A program made the position numbers and the translations under genes. A stretch of 64,000 bases of DNA, taken from NCBI GenBank assembly GCA_008973525.1, contig WACJ01000522.1, positions 496,001-560,000 on the forward strand. The letters run 5' to 3'. Every line of letters starts with the position of its first letter. Positions within the stretch are counted from its first letter, which is position 1. Positions 1-10,699 of the stretch are shown here, piece by piece. The notes beneath the pieces were generated by a model. That model saw only the letters and a program-made list of their open reading frames with translations, made no database searches and was not told where the DNA came from. Source of the DNA: Stenopsyche tienmushanensis. Its lineage: Eukaryota > Arthropoda > Insecta > Trichoptera > Stenopsychidae.

Positions 1-870
1 TTGACCAAGCTTAAGTAAACAGTTGCTTTGAATATCAAAAAAGACTGTGAAATACATGGAATACAAAAGAAGAAAATCCTTGATTTGATATATTTTCACC
101 CCAGGGTAGCATATGGATCTAATAGTAGTAGATTAACCATAGGCAGTCTCCATGGGACAGCTCCACAAAAGGTCCAGACCAGGCAATCAGGTCACCGGGC
201 ATGGCTGCTTTGGCAGCTACCTTCGAGAGAATAGGAAGAGACAAGCTCGGAATGCCATCACTGCAGAGCACACATTCGTTTGCCCAGCATGGAGCATTGA
301 AAGGGATACCCTATGCGAGGAGCTGGGAGCAAACTCACTCTCACCCAACAACATGATCCTGTTCCATAGGAGCGGGGGCACTCTGAACAGAGTCCCCGAG
401 TGGCTCCCTAGCACTCGTCAATATGGCCGCGATGGACGGGCCTCGAACAAAAAGACTCTCTTCTCTAGGTAGCTTTTCATTCAGCACAAGAGAGATCTGG
501 CTGTGAGAAGGACGTCTTCCCACAGCCAAGGCCAACCAACAACTCTTCTCGACTCCCGCCTCCTGCATGTCACCACCCAACCGGCAACTACCGGCAATAT
601 CCCTGTAGTGCCACAGAAGACAGCGCTGTTAAAAAAGGCTGTGCAGGTACACAAAACGCATTATGCAACAGAAGGAAAACGCCGAATGTGAAAGGCGAAG
701 AAGAGTGTCTGATGAACCCCCCACTGAACTGCCACCCTTGTGCAATACTTAACTAGTAGCCGGGTAGCAGCAGAAGGAGCGGGGGTTTTAGTGGGTAGAA
801 ATTCCATACTACCACAAAATAGTGGTGTTTTTAAAGATTTCCCCCCTTCGAAAAAATGCAGTAGATTAAC
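1..870 (+). mobile_element. R1-like non-LTR retrotransposon, degraded 3' end
   Basis: The plus strand around 190-470 encodes a decayed C-terminal part of an R1-type reverse transcriptase protein. The giveaway is TGHGCFGSYLRE, followed by AEHTFVCPAWS, which matches the zinc-knuckle region after the reverse transcriptase domain of R1/Jockey-group elements (family knowledge). The cysteine/histidine knuckle is damaged: residues expected between the arginine-rich stretch and AEHT are missing. Downstream to about 870 is GC-richer non-coding DNA with a GGGGGTTTTAGTGGGTAG stretch, typical of the 3' end of such elements. Another copy of the same region lies at 13.5-14.4 kb and shares the words TGHGCFG and LSPNNM. 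The element is 5' truncated by the window edge and cannot be functional. Confidence 0.7.
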
Positions 871-1169
871 CAATCAAGGGAAATACCAAGTGCCCTTCAA
901 AAAATCTTCATCAAAAAAAGATATGGTAATTTAAAAATTATTTTATACCGTTCCAGCCCATTTGTACATTGCAATGTACACACTATATTTTCATGAAAAA
1001 TGAACTTAGAAAAAAGAAAAAGAAAAAGAATTTTCCTGCATACTTGGGATATGATAACAGATTTTTTCACAAAATCGAGTCTGAAAGAGTTAAATGCATA
1101 AGAAACTATACTATATTATACTAGGCTTATTGTATGTGCTTAAGTTATTTTCTATTTCACACAAGTAGT

Positions 1170-1184
1170 TTTATTATGTTTATT
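1170..1184 (-). promoter_or_regulatory. candidate poly(A) signals of the large gene
   Basis: Two AATAAA hexamers on the minus strand (1170-1175 and 1179-1184) lie about 380 nt beyond the tentative stop codon. The region is AT-rich, so chance occurrence is likely. Confidence 0.2.
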
Positions 1185-1562
1185 TGTGATTGAAATATGT
1201 TACGTTGAAAGGATTTTCAAGGGTAAAGTCAAACTATACTTAGCTTAAAATAAAAGATTAATTTTTACCTGGATACGTCGAATATTGCTACAAATCATCA
1301 CATAAAATTAAAATGAAATTACAGCAAATGCATGCAAAAATAACACAATGTAAATGAATCGCATTATAAATCTCAACGTCGCCAACTATTCATATTATAT
1401 CTACAATGATACGTCGATATAAATCAAAAAATGATTTTAACTTACTTAGAAAAAGTATAAAAAGAAAGAAGAAAAACAACTTGGAACGAAATGCCTTACA
1501 CGTCTGTCCTACCTGGTGCCAAAGTCGAGCAGCTGCTGGACTCAGCGCTAGACCTTCGCCTA

Positions 1563-1593
1563 TTAAAAATTTCTCCATCCTGATTCGCAAACT
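1563..1593 (-). CDS. tentative terminal exon of the large gene
   Basis: An acceptor ending CTCTAG at 1594-1599 fits the phase-2 donor of the preceding exon and gives a short tail, EVCESGWRNF, then TAA at 1563-1565. Two competing readings exist. Using the next AG two bases on (exon 1591-1513) gives an open frame containing RIRMEKFLIGEGLAL and ending at a good GTAGGA donor. A third frame (NQDGEIFNRRRSSAESSS) looks more like the rest of the protein, but would need the upstream exon read in a different phase. The C-terminus is therefore unresolved. Confidence 0.35.
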
Positions 1594-1662
1594 CTAGAGA
1601 ATTACATGTTTCCTCCGATAAATGAATTGCCGTATGGTACTCCGATTTATCGTCGGTCTTAC

Positions 1663-1721
1663 TCGAGAGACTCAGTTGTAAAGCTGCTCGTTTGGCTATT
1701 GCTTCGCTCGGTGTAACGGCT
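1663..1721 (-). CDS. large gene, penultimate small exon
   Basis: This 59-nt exon is bounded by a polypyrimidine-like TATTTTCAG acceptor and a GTAAGA donor. Phase 0 from the previous exon gives SRYTERSNSQTSSFTTESLE, a polar Ser/Thr-rich segment in keeping with the rest of the protein. The reading frame of the previous exon also stays open straight through the 98-nt intron (1722-1819), so intron retention would not introduce a stop and an isoform of that kind is possible. The exon boundaries are good; the reading frame is less certain than for the upstream exons. Confidence 0.55.
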
Positions 1722-1819
1722 CTGAAAATAGTATACACAGTTTTTGTCACATCTATGCAATGCACGCTACATATAAAATTTCTGTACCCCTCGTTTAATA
1801 AAAGCGTCAATGAACAAAC

Positions 1820-2001
1820 CTGCAATCCGAGGACATAGTACGGACTCGGCGCTCGTCTCGGACTGTTTTGCGGAGACGGAACTCTGGGCGCTGCCGGTGG
1901 AAGGCCCAACAAAGAATCTAAAACGTCTTCTAAAGTGGTTGATCCAGGTGACGGTTTATTTATAGCCAAATTGAGCAGCGAATGCTGTGATGATTGCCAA
2001 T
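1820..2001 (-). CDS. large gene exon with STTLEDVLDSLLGLP block
   Basis: The 182-nt exon enters in phase 1 (acceptor AATAAATAG at 2002) and leaves in phase 0 (CAG before GTTTGT). It encodes DWQSSQHSLLNLAINKPSP, then STTLEDVLDSLLGLP, then a proline/serine tail PSPQNSPRRAPSPYYVLGLQ. The LEDVLDSLLGLP stretch is an amphipathic, leucine-rich short helix, the kind of element that often acts as a docking motif (inference). SP-R repeats would suit proline-directed kinases. A nearer AG at 1992 would put a stop after ten codons, which supports 2001 as the true start. Confidence 0.83.
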
Positions 2002-4975
2002 CTATTTATTTTTTTAATTAGACAATTAGGACGATTATTATTGTGTAAATATATTCGCCGAGGTTAAAATAAATACAAAGTGTTTTACTCGATCGTAATA
2101 AGCGTCGTCGTGATCTAATAAAACCAAACGCTTTGGTTTTGAAAAATGACGGGGCAATCAAATTGTTTCAAATAAGCGATCCTTATAAATATCAACTTCC
2201 TTAAGTCGATCCCAGAGAGAGTATGCACGCACATGTGGCGTACTGCACAGTGCTTTATTTTCAATGCCATGCCTTTATTACTAATACAACAAGTACCAAG
2301 AGTGATCCTATTTTGGACTTATTTTTGGATTTGCGTTTATATCGGTACAGTGCCATAAATACATGCCGTTTTTACACTTATATAAGTTCAGTACAATTTC
2401 TGCAGTGCATCCAAGATAAATGATGTGCTTTTTGTGGGATTTTAAAGGAATAAAAAGGGGGAAGACTCGTCAATAGACACAATGTCATCATGCACCACGA
2501 CAATGCAAGATTCGGATTCTCATTTGTTTTCCCGTATTAGAGCAGTTTATGGATACGGCATGTATTTTTGGCACACATAATGAAACATTTTTATTTGATT
2601 TAAAAAAATGATAACTAGATCTCATAATTTACATTCTGGTGACGATTTATTGAATATTTAAATACTTCATAATAACTCATATAAACCCAATGCACTAATA
2701 TAACGTTCACATATTTTACATCGACTACAAAGATCTTAGAACAGGAAATAAAAATGTGTATTCCAAATAAATACCCAAAATAAAAAGTAAGCCGTTGTGC
2801 TCATTAGGCTTTTGCTGTGTATCAAAATAAAATTAAAAGGACGTCGGTCACAAGACTATACAATTGATCTTCATTTTTATCAGTTCAGATAATTTTTTTA
2901 CGGTAGAAAATAATCATAGCTTGTAAAATTATCGGCTGTGAAATAATTCTAATAGTACTTACATATTTTTCATGCTTTCGATTCCCATTACAAAAAAGAA
3001 CTACTTGTAATCGTTTTCGTAGTTTACTAAAAAGCATAAATATATATGAACAATCAAGCAAACGAAATAAGGTAAGCGGTAAATTATAAAAAAAAAACGG
3101 CAAAATAAAACAAACATGTGTTTATTGCTTAAAAAATGTTACATTGAAATCTAGATTTGAGATTACATTGTAATATTAACATTGGCATTTAAATAATATT
3201 TAGATTAACATAAAGTATGAATAAAATAAGTCAAAGTGAAAATAAATTATCGAATAAATAGTATTGACTTTATAAAATAAGATTTATATATAAGAATGTT
3301 TTCGTTAAGAAACGGATTCACGACACTTTTGTATACGAACGATAATTAATTATCTCGAATCTTTGCTTATTGAGAGTTGTAGTCGGAGATTGTGAATAAC
3401 TTTTTTATTGAAGACTTTTCGTTAACAAATTGCTTGACTAAAAGATGGATATAAATTGTGCGTTGCTATTATCTCATACTCAAATATAATAAATGCCGAT
3501 TGATACCCATTAGAAATATTTAAAATAATTGTGCATATTGCAATTAACGTGAATAATGAGCGAATTAATTTTCATTCGTATTCGTATCATTTTCTTAACA
3601 AAAACATTCAAATATGACTCGCGTTAATCTTAAAGACTCAAATATATATTATATATATGCACAAATTCTAATAGAATAAAAAAATACACTAATAGATTAT
3701 AAAATTTGCATATATATCCTAGAGAGCAGACGAAAAGCATAATTGCGTAGGGCTTCAAATGCTTATGAATACAAAAACATCGGTACGCATCTATGATTTA
3801 TGTATGTACATGCAATAAGTGGCAACAAAATATTATTAAACAATATGAATTCGTTACAAACAAAATAATTATTCACATTTAAACAATAACAATACAAGAG
3901 ATATTACGCTTTCGTCGAAATTTACAAAGAATTAAATGCCTTTTCTTTAAAATCTTATACATAACACTTAGGACAAATGTTCTTTCCGGTCCTCAAACGA
4001 CCGTCGTTATCAGAAAAGATAACCGGCCGAAATCTACATGCAATCAAAAAATCAATCTACCCCCCCTTATTTCAGTCGTTCAATTCCCCACGGATGCGTC
4101 TACGAATGCACGCATTACAAACAAACAAATTCAAATACTACACTGACGACGGTGAGAAAATCAATCAAAACCTATATAATTTACTGGAAATGTTCAATCG
4201 CAAAACCTTCAATATAAATCATATGGTGATTATATGATCGTAAGTTTTCCACCACGCGTAAAAACAAACGCGCACGACTCCGCGCGCGTTTATCCGTATT
4301 CGAAAACATTCCACGATCACCGGCATAAATTAACACAGGTCCGTTGATCGCATGTAGACGTCGACCGCATAAAATGATATAATATATAAGTTCAAAAAAT
4401 ATAAAAAGCCTTATGAATAATAAAAAAAAATGATACAAAATTAAATATTTACACATACAAAGAGCGGGATAATCATATCCTTTGACTGTTTTTATTTTAC
4501 TCACAATGCGTGCAAAATTTACTTTTTGATCTATCAACTTTGTTCCACGGCGCAAAATTACTACGATACAAATTCTATAAGCACAGAACGACGGTCAACG
4601 CGGACAAAATTTCTCACCGGAAGCAATTTACGATTCTCGATATACGCACGCGAGCTCGAAGATTCGCATCGCGATTGCCGGAAATTAGGCATCGTACAAA
4701 ATTTAACTACAATAATTTAATAACGTTTCAATCACAACGGCGGCAGAATCGTTCCGCGAAATGATGCGACGTCGAGCTCTTTGATTTTGCCTCGAAATTT
4801 ACAAATTCTAATGCCAACACAGTCTACTCGTCTACGGCGGCGGCGAGCAATGCAGCGCGGTGATTTTTATCGCTGATGAATTTAATGACACGGCAAAAAT
4901 GTGAGAAAATTTACGATTTTAGAAACGTCGGCTCGGTTCTTGGCCGGGCTCATGTCAGCGTCGTCACGTACTCAC
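2002..4975. other. intron of the large gene, no gene recognised
   Basis: Strongly AT-rich with many short poly-A/T runs. Short frames between 2223 and 4764 have no recognisable similarity and poor composition. The stretch 4560-4975 becomes richer in CpG toward the exon at 4976, as near the other exons of this gene. Confidence 0.6.
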
Positions 4976-5134
4976 CGTGCTGATAGGTCGTCGCGGAGAG
5001 CGTCGCACTCCCGTTGGCGGCGGGCCGCGACGAAGGCAGGTCCAGCTGGAGAGGCCTCGGCTGGGGTCGCTGACGTGGGGGCGCTAGCTGACCCACGACA
5101 ACCGGCGTCTGAGGAGACTCTAAGGGCTTGGTTC
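4976..5134 (-). CDS. large gene exon, proline-rich
   Basis: This 159-nt exon lies between acceptor AAAATTGCAG and donor GTGAGTAC, phase 1 to phase 1. With the preceding exon it reads SSFVGTKPLESPQTPVVVGQ, then a Pro/Arg-rich run APPRQRPQPRPLQLDLPSS, ending in ATTYQH. The smooth join across a 2 kb intron is the strongest evidence that the exon belongs here. PRQRPQPRPL contains PxxP motifs compatible with SH3 binding (inference). No folded domain is seen. Confidence 0.85.
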
Positions 5135-5399
5135 CTGCAATTTTGATACGTAGATTATAAACGGATACACGACGATTCGGTACTAATCATGCTTCCAAAA
5201 ATATTGTTTTCACTGTGTCAAAATGAACGTTTTCAAATTGCCGTAGACTACGTAGAATTATTTAAAAGTTTGTGTCAACTCCTTAACGGATGACATGAGA
5301 TCAAATACTTCCTTCGTAGTGGATCTTCAGGGGATTATGCTGGGTAATGCGTGAGTATTTTTTGGTCAATTGCTGTGCAAAGGCCATTAAAGGTAGCAA

Positions 5400-6075
5400 T
5401 TTTAGAACATATTGAACTCAGTTCGTTTATATACTCGGACAATTGGTGCAGTGCTGCATTTCAAAGTGAACCATGAATATAATTTGGTCGATCCCAACAC
5501 GGGTGTTTATACACAGAACATCGAGAGAATAGGGATTGCCCAGGATTTTAAATATCTAGGATCTATGAAAAATATATTAGGAAATAAATCACTACCGGCT
5601 AAAACTAAAATATATAAAACGTTGACTAAGCCGGTAGGGGTTTACGGGGGTGAAACATGGACCATGACTGCTTGGGACGCGATGCGCCTTTTGAGAGAAA
5701 ATTTTTCGATCCTCTCCGGGATGAAAATTCAGGTTCTGAAACCATGAGGTCCAATCGCGAGGTCATGGACATATACGGCAAGACGACTATACTATATACT
5801 ATTACTAGCTTCATCCGAACCCGCCGTCTCCATTAGGCAGGTCATGTGAAACGGATGCCATCACACTAAGTCCCCCGAGCTCTCTTAGATATCTAGCTGA
5901 GTGACAGTAGACCCATCGGAAGACCTCGACTACACTGGTCTAGTCAAATAGAAAAAGACGCTGCACGTCTGGGCCCGGGCAATTGAAGAGAGGAGGCCCA
6001 GAATATACGAAAATGACGACAAGCATTGTTGGTGGCCGCGGCCCTCTCATAAGGATATAGACAACAACAACAGAA
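5400..6075 (+). mobile_element. RTE/Jockey-group reverse transcriptase fragment
   Basis: The plus strand encodes FKYLGSMKNILGNKSLPAKT, then KIYKTLTKPVGVYGGETWT, the hallmark segment just after the reverse transcriptase palm in RTE-like and related non-LTR elements (usual form: YLGS, then a lysine-rich linker, then LYKTLIRPVLTYGAETW). After about 5747 the frame breaks, but fragments such as GHVKRMP and a CATTGTTGGTGGCCGCGGCC end still follow the usual order. The fragment ends in GACAACAACAACAG, resembling a simple-repeat 3' tail. It lies in the intron between the exons at 7177 and 5134, in the opposite orientation to the host gene. It is clearly dead. Confidence 0.72.
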
Positions 6076-6079
6076 TGAA

Positions 6080-7176
6080 AACATATTCTGAGTCATTTTT
6101 AAATTCTACGTTTGGCCTCCATTATATCATTTATTTACAATACAAATTTTATAATAGCATCCAATATTATCTTTTTTTTTTTCAGAAATTGATCATGTCA
6201 TCATCGTTCTCAGCAAAAGTTTTCAGAAGACTTTGACAATAAGGATGATATAACGCCTCGGGATCACCAACCACAAGTCCATCATTTGTTTTCAATATGC
6301 TTTCGTTCAGATGAGACATTATCTAATAACAATACTGCTCTCTGCGGCAATTCCTTATTTTTTTAAAATGTTGCACCCCTGTAAACTCATTTCTTATTAA
6401 ACCAATCTTCAAAAATCTCTCTGCTAGTCCATGTCCTTTAGTACTTATTTAAAGATTAAATACTTAAATACCCTCTGGCAGCAAGCTGATACTCAGTTCA
6501 TCTACTATTCATTACTACTTTTACAAACCATGGTTTGCTTGTCACTCGCTATCTCTTACATAGTCGACCCTACCCAACAATATGGAGCATGATCAACCTT
6601 ACCGGTTCGGAACCAAGAAGCTTTAGGAACAGAACAAGGACAAGAAAAACATCATTTAGACGGCCTCGAGGAGATACATATGAAGAACTTCACTTTGCAA
6701 CAAAAACAGCATTGTCTTCCGTTGACTTTTATATTGTTTTGGAATTGCTGAACTGAGAGGGTCAACCTGAAACAGGAAGCCACTCAGTCTCGAATTGGCT
6801 CAGGTAAGTTTTACGGTGACGGGGAGATACCCTCAATTGGTGGTAATGCTACCTTCAATATCGAGCGAATGAGGAGGTGAATGTATGATACAGATAAGAT
6901 GGATTTAACCCTTTCCTGTGAATGGATATTGAAGAGGCCTCGTCGACTCTTTGTGGCTGCACTATAACAATGATGATGTCCAGGAGTGAACTTTTCCTTT
7001 TATTAAACTATTTTTAAAAAATGATTTAATACTTTTCAAGCACAGATAAATTCTCAATCCGGATAATTGAGAGTTGACTGAATGCTCACATCATATTATA
7101 ATAAATTTGTCTCCCGTTAATGGGTTGGTATTAATGATTCTTGGGGGTTATCGTGTCGATAGAAAGGAATACTGAC
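6080..7176. other. intron of the large gene, nothing recognised
   Basis: AT-rich DNA with scattered short frames. A 73-codon plus frame at 6535-6756 has no recognisable similarity and is probably chance. Confidence 0.5.
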
Positions 7177-7388
7177 CGACGAATGAGCTCTCGAGCCAAC
7201 ACAGTCTGGGACTCCCGCGGGGACTCGCCGAGACGCCGTCATCGTCCGCGGCCGGTGCGTCTCGGCCCGGTTCGAGCCCGCTGACGTAGTGAACGATCGC
7301 CGACGTGACCTCCTTGATGCTCGATTGGATCTCGTCGGACACTTGGCTGGGCACCGGAGGGCTCTGGGGCAGGAGGGAAACCGCCAAT
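7177..7388 (-). CDS. large gene exon with SIKEVTSAIVHYVSG block
   Basis: The 212-nt exon enters in phase 2 (acceptor TTGATTTCAG) and leaves in phase 1 (donor GTCAGT). It encodes LAVSLLPQSPPVPSQVSDE, then IQSSIKEVTSAIVHYVSG, an acidic patch AADDDG and SPRGSPRLCWLESSFVG. The central IKEVTSAIVHYV is the most helix-like, hydrophobic block in the 3' half of the protein and a good candidate for a conserved interaction site (inference). The junctions on both sides give continuous sense. Confidence 0.88.
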
Positions 7389-7459
7389 CTGAAATCAAAG
7401 TTCGGCATGATTAGATCTTGTTCGAAAGGAATTTGAGAAAAAATAGTGGCGGCGCTCAC

Positions 7460-7620
7460 CTCTCGTGGGGCGTCCTCGGTGAAGCGAGACGCTCTTGACT
7501 TCTCCAGCCGAGATACGGGGCTCGAGTGGGGCGCGGGGCGCGTGGGGGTCGCGCCGGAGACGAGAGGGGGGAGACGTTGCCGCCTCTTATGCTGCTGCGG
7601 GCCGACGAGCACGGAGACGT
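7460..7620 (-). CDS. large gene exon with YLGWRSQERL block
   Basis: This 161-nt exon, phase 0 to phase 2, lies between acceptor ACTTTCAG and donor GTGAGC. It encodes TSPCSSARSSIRGGNVSPL, a Pro/Arg-rich stretch, then APYLGWRSQERLASPRTPHE. The frame was chosen by splice phase on both sides. A second open frame across the same bases (starting LVGPQQHKRRQRL) is longer, but does not join the neighbouring exons in phase. Confidence 0.87.
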
Positions 7621-7693
7621 CTGAAAGTTTAAATACAACATGAAAACACTTATCACTATCATCTACGGGGGTATGTTAAGAGCGCCAACTGAC

Positions 7694-7922
7694 CTGCGCG
7701 GAGTTCAGTCTACTAGTGGACCATCTCGCGAAGCCGAGCTGCTGAGAGGGTGGCGTGAGAGCGAGCGGCGACCTCGTCGGGGGCGCTCCTCCGCCTAGCG
7801 AGCCGAGCGAGGTGGTCTTGCTCCCCAGGCCGGGAGTCTCCCATCCCCTGGTGCCGGCGCCGGCGTCCGAAGCCCGCTTCTTGAGCAAGAAACCCTCTCG
7901 GGGCACCGGCGAATTTTTGTAC
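7694..7922 (-). CDS. large gene exon, Gly/Ser/Pro-rich
   Basis: The 229-nt exon, phase 2 to phase 0, has acceptor TCTTTCGCAG and donor GTCAGT. Together with the preceding exon it completes SLQKLNLPDWYK and continues NSPVPREGFLLKKRASDAG. It then runs through a glycine/serine/proline-rich segment to LGFARWSTSRLNSAQ. The WYKNSPVPREGFLLKK portion is the best-ordered part. Confidence 0.88.
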
Positions 7923-7990
7923 CTGCGAAAGAATCGACGTTAAGGAGGGAAACGAGACAATTTCGTGGGCAGAGTTTGAATTTCACTCAC

Positions 7991-8091
7991 CAGTCTGGTA
8001 GATTGAGTTTCTGCAGCGATCGCTGCACTCTCAGCTGATGTTCCGAGAGCACCCTGTCGTTCGAATTCTTCTGAAGGTCGTTTTCCGGCGG
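7991..8091 (-). CDS. large gene exon shared by both putative isoforms
   Basis: A 101-nt exon, phase 0 to phase 2, with acceptor TCTTCATAG and donor GTGAGT. It encodes PPENDLQKNSNDRVLSEHQL, then RVQRSLQKLNLPDW. The LSEHQLRVQRSLQKLNLPDW part is a confident amphipathic helix. Its phase-0 start accepts two different upstream exons: 46597-45919 (ending LLDKDNLRTVE) from the long isoform and 8838-8188 (ending ERRIALE) from the internal first exon. That makes it the junction where the two transcripts merge. Confidence 0.9.
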
Positions 8092-8187
8092 CTATGAAGA
8101 AAAAAAAAACAAAATTCAATCGAGAGCGATTAAGGGGGGGATTGGGGGGAGGCGATAAGTCCGTTCGGGGACTCCGGATCGGGATAC

Positions 8188-8838
8188 CTCGAGAGCGATT
8201 CGTCGCTCTTCGCTAGCGGAATTCGAAGAGTAGACTTCGAACGGCAGACTGAGAAACTGAGGCGAATCGCCGAGTCCGTCGTCGTGGAGGGCCATCGGCG
8301 CGCCCTCTTCGATCCCCGGAAGCGAACCGCGCGCGCTCGCCTCTCCCTCGTCGCTGAGGACGTCGCGCGACGCGACCGAAGGTGCCCTCTTATCGCGCGC
8401 CTTATCTCCGTAATTAGTTTCGCGATCCGCTATCTCTCGGAGCTCGGCCCGGCCGATCGCGGCTCGGCCGACGTCGTCGCGCGAACGGCTCGACGCGGCG
8501 CGCGACGCCCCGAACGCGGCCGACGCCTCCTCCTCCGTCTCCGAGCCTAGGGACACGCCGCCCGAAGAGGTGCTCCCGAAGACGTCCGACTCGCTCCCCG
8601 TCTCGTCGTCGTCCGACGAATCGAACGAGAGATCGGAAACGGACGACATGCTGCACGGGGCGACGGGCTCCGAACCCCGGCGATTCGGTCGCCGAAAACG
8701 AAGGGGAGTCGAATGCCCGCAGCCTCCGTCCTCTTCGAGATCGACGAGGCAGAAGTCCCAGTCCCTCCCAAGTCCGGCCCAGTGGAGATTCCGCGCGAGG
8801 AAATCGTCCGCATCCATCGCGACGGCGGCGGACAACAT
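8188..8838 (-). CDS. alternative first coding exon of a short isoform
   Basis: An open frame begins MLSAAVAMDADDFLARNLHW, with a second ATG seven codons in that has G at -3 and +4. It continues for 217 codons and leaves by a GTATCC donor in phase 0, which fits the exon at 8091. Composition is acidic and serine-rich (SSVSDLSFDSSDDDETGSE), like the long isoform's upstream exons. If the donor is skipped the frame reaches a stop 24 codons later. A CpG-dense region lies directly upstream. The short protein would be about 600 residues and lack the large 51-53 kb exon. The frame stays open upstream of the ATG, so the exon could instead be internal. Confidence 0.72.
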
Positions 8839-9700
8839 CGCGAAGACAATTCCCGCGCTGCGCTTTGATCGCTTCCGGTTACGTTTGCTGATGCGTTATT
8901 TCAATCGAACGCAGGTCCAAACAATACAAAATACGACTTAATCCTAAATTTTCAAAAAAATTAAATTAAAATCGTGCATATGTGCGGGACATAAAATGCG
9001 AATTTTCCATTGAAATTCGATACAAATCGAGAGCGATTTTTATTCAACTATAATTCGACATCGCTTGCTTATTTTGAAAAAAATAAAATAATAAATATCC
9101 GTGCTGACTGACGTCGTTCGATTCGGCCGAGGCGAGGAGAGCGCAAGGTCCCAGGATGCCCACGCCTTCCCAACAAGTCATCTTCTCATCGCGGCGATCT
9201 TCCTCTCGACTCCCCGACTCCTCGATCAGCGCCGCCGTCCCGGCTCCGAAGATCTCGAGGGTTCGACCTCGCGCGGCGTCGTCGTCGGAGCGCGAGAGAT
9301 CTGCATCCGAACGGTCGCGAATCAGACGAGCGCCCTTCTAATTTTGCATTAGCGCGAAAAGCGAACAAATTCGGACGCCGGGAAAACGAGCGCGATCCGC
9401 GAACGAGCGAGTTTTGGAACGCGAAAGTCCGCAGGCTTCGACGCCCTTCCGCGGAAATTCACAGCTCCGAAGCCGTTTTTGAGGCGACCGGACAGAATGT
9501 CGCGAAATCGTACAAGCGTCGTCGTGAAAATTCGCCACGAAATGCGATAAATAACAATACCCCCTCGATGAAAATATCTGAAGCATGTCGAGGTCGCGAA
9601 ATTTCGACGGCGATGGAAATTAATTTCGATCGCAATCAATACACGCGAAACGTCAAAACGCCGCGAGCGAAAAATCAATGGAATCCTTAAAAAATATATA
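8839..9700 (-). promoter_or_regulatory. CpG-dense putative internal promoter / 5' UTR
   Basis: The sequence upstream of the ATG at 8838 is much richer in CpG than the intron around it, without a convincing coding frame of its own (the frames at 9101-9678 are short and mutually overlapping). This fits a promoter and 5' leader for the short isoform. No TATA box or initiator can be picked with confidence. Confidence 0.4.
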
Positions 9701-10149
9701 TACAGGAAAAGTCCAACGGATCGAATGAAATGCGCTACGGAAAACGATTCGCAGATCGTCAGAATGGGATTCGAGTTAGAAAATTATGAGAAATAGTAAA
9801 ATTCGAAAATATCCGATTTAAAATCGCTCCGATGCGTTCTTATCGACGTTCTCCATTTTTCGATGATGAATTAATTACATAATTACGCGATAGGATAGCA
9901 ACGACGCGATATCTCGTTTGAATCGAGTCGGCGGGTGCGATTTCGGTCGCGAGAGCGCCGAGTCCGAGCATGACCGCGCATTTTACGACGTTCGATTTGC
10001 GGGTCGTATTTGTTTATATTGTTTTATTTGTATTTTACGCGACCCCATTTATTTAAAATGTACATACGTATTTTCATCAATTTAATAATTAAACATATGT
10101 ATTATTTATCGCATTTTTTAATGTGCATATTTATTTAATTGCGGTCGAA

Positions 10150-10690
10150 TTTAAGTAATCATCGGGATGCGCGTCGATAGATCGTCGGCGGAACGATTAA
10201 AAAAAAAATGAAGACCGCTGTGCGACGACGAAGATCGAACGCGAATGGGAATTCGACGCGATGTCCCGTTTGACAAATGCGAAAGAAGGTTTCGAAGATC
10301 CAGAACCATGATAGGGGTTCGTCCGCAGCGACGGAGCGATTTCGCGGTCGATTCGGGGCGGTCTCGGGCGCGGGGGCTGCTGGCGCCCGGGCGCTCTGCG
10401 CAATACTGACGGGCAGGCGCCCTTCCGCGAGTAGCCTTCTCTCTGCGCTGTGCGCTCTGCGGGAGCCCTCCGCGCCCTCCGCGCCCTCGCAACCCTCGCG
10501 CCCTCACACCCCGCGCCCCCCGACATCGATTGGTCGGCGCGACGAGAGGGAAGAGGCTCGACGTCGCCGATTTCCTCGGCGGATCGTTCTCCCCCGACCT
10601 GCGGGAGGATGCGACGGATGCATCTCGGAGGATATCGATCGGGACCGCCTGACCCACTTTGTCCCCTTTTAAATGCCATCGGCCAGCCGT
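10150..10690. other. GC-rich block with Arg/Ala/Pro-rich shadow frames
   Basis: A sharp GC-rich island inside AT-rich intron. Both strands carry open frames (180 and 168 codons minus, 131 codons plus), all with the Arg/Ala/Pro bias expected from GC-rich non-coding DNA. It is more likely a distal promoter, 5' leader exon or CpG island of the short isoform than a gene. Confidence 0.35.
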
Positions 10691-10699
10691 CATTGTTTT

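Noticed and set aside
1496..1969. 157-codon uninterrupted minus-strand frame read as one exon
   Set aside because: It contains good GT/AG introns (1722-1819 and 1594-1662), and the middle section is hydrophobic and unlike the protein. Kept only as an intron-retention possibility.
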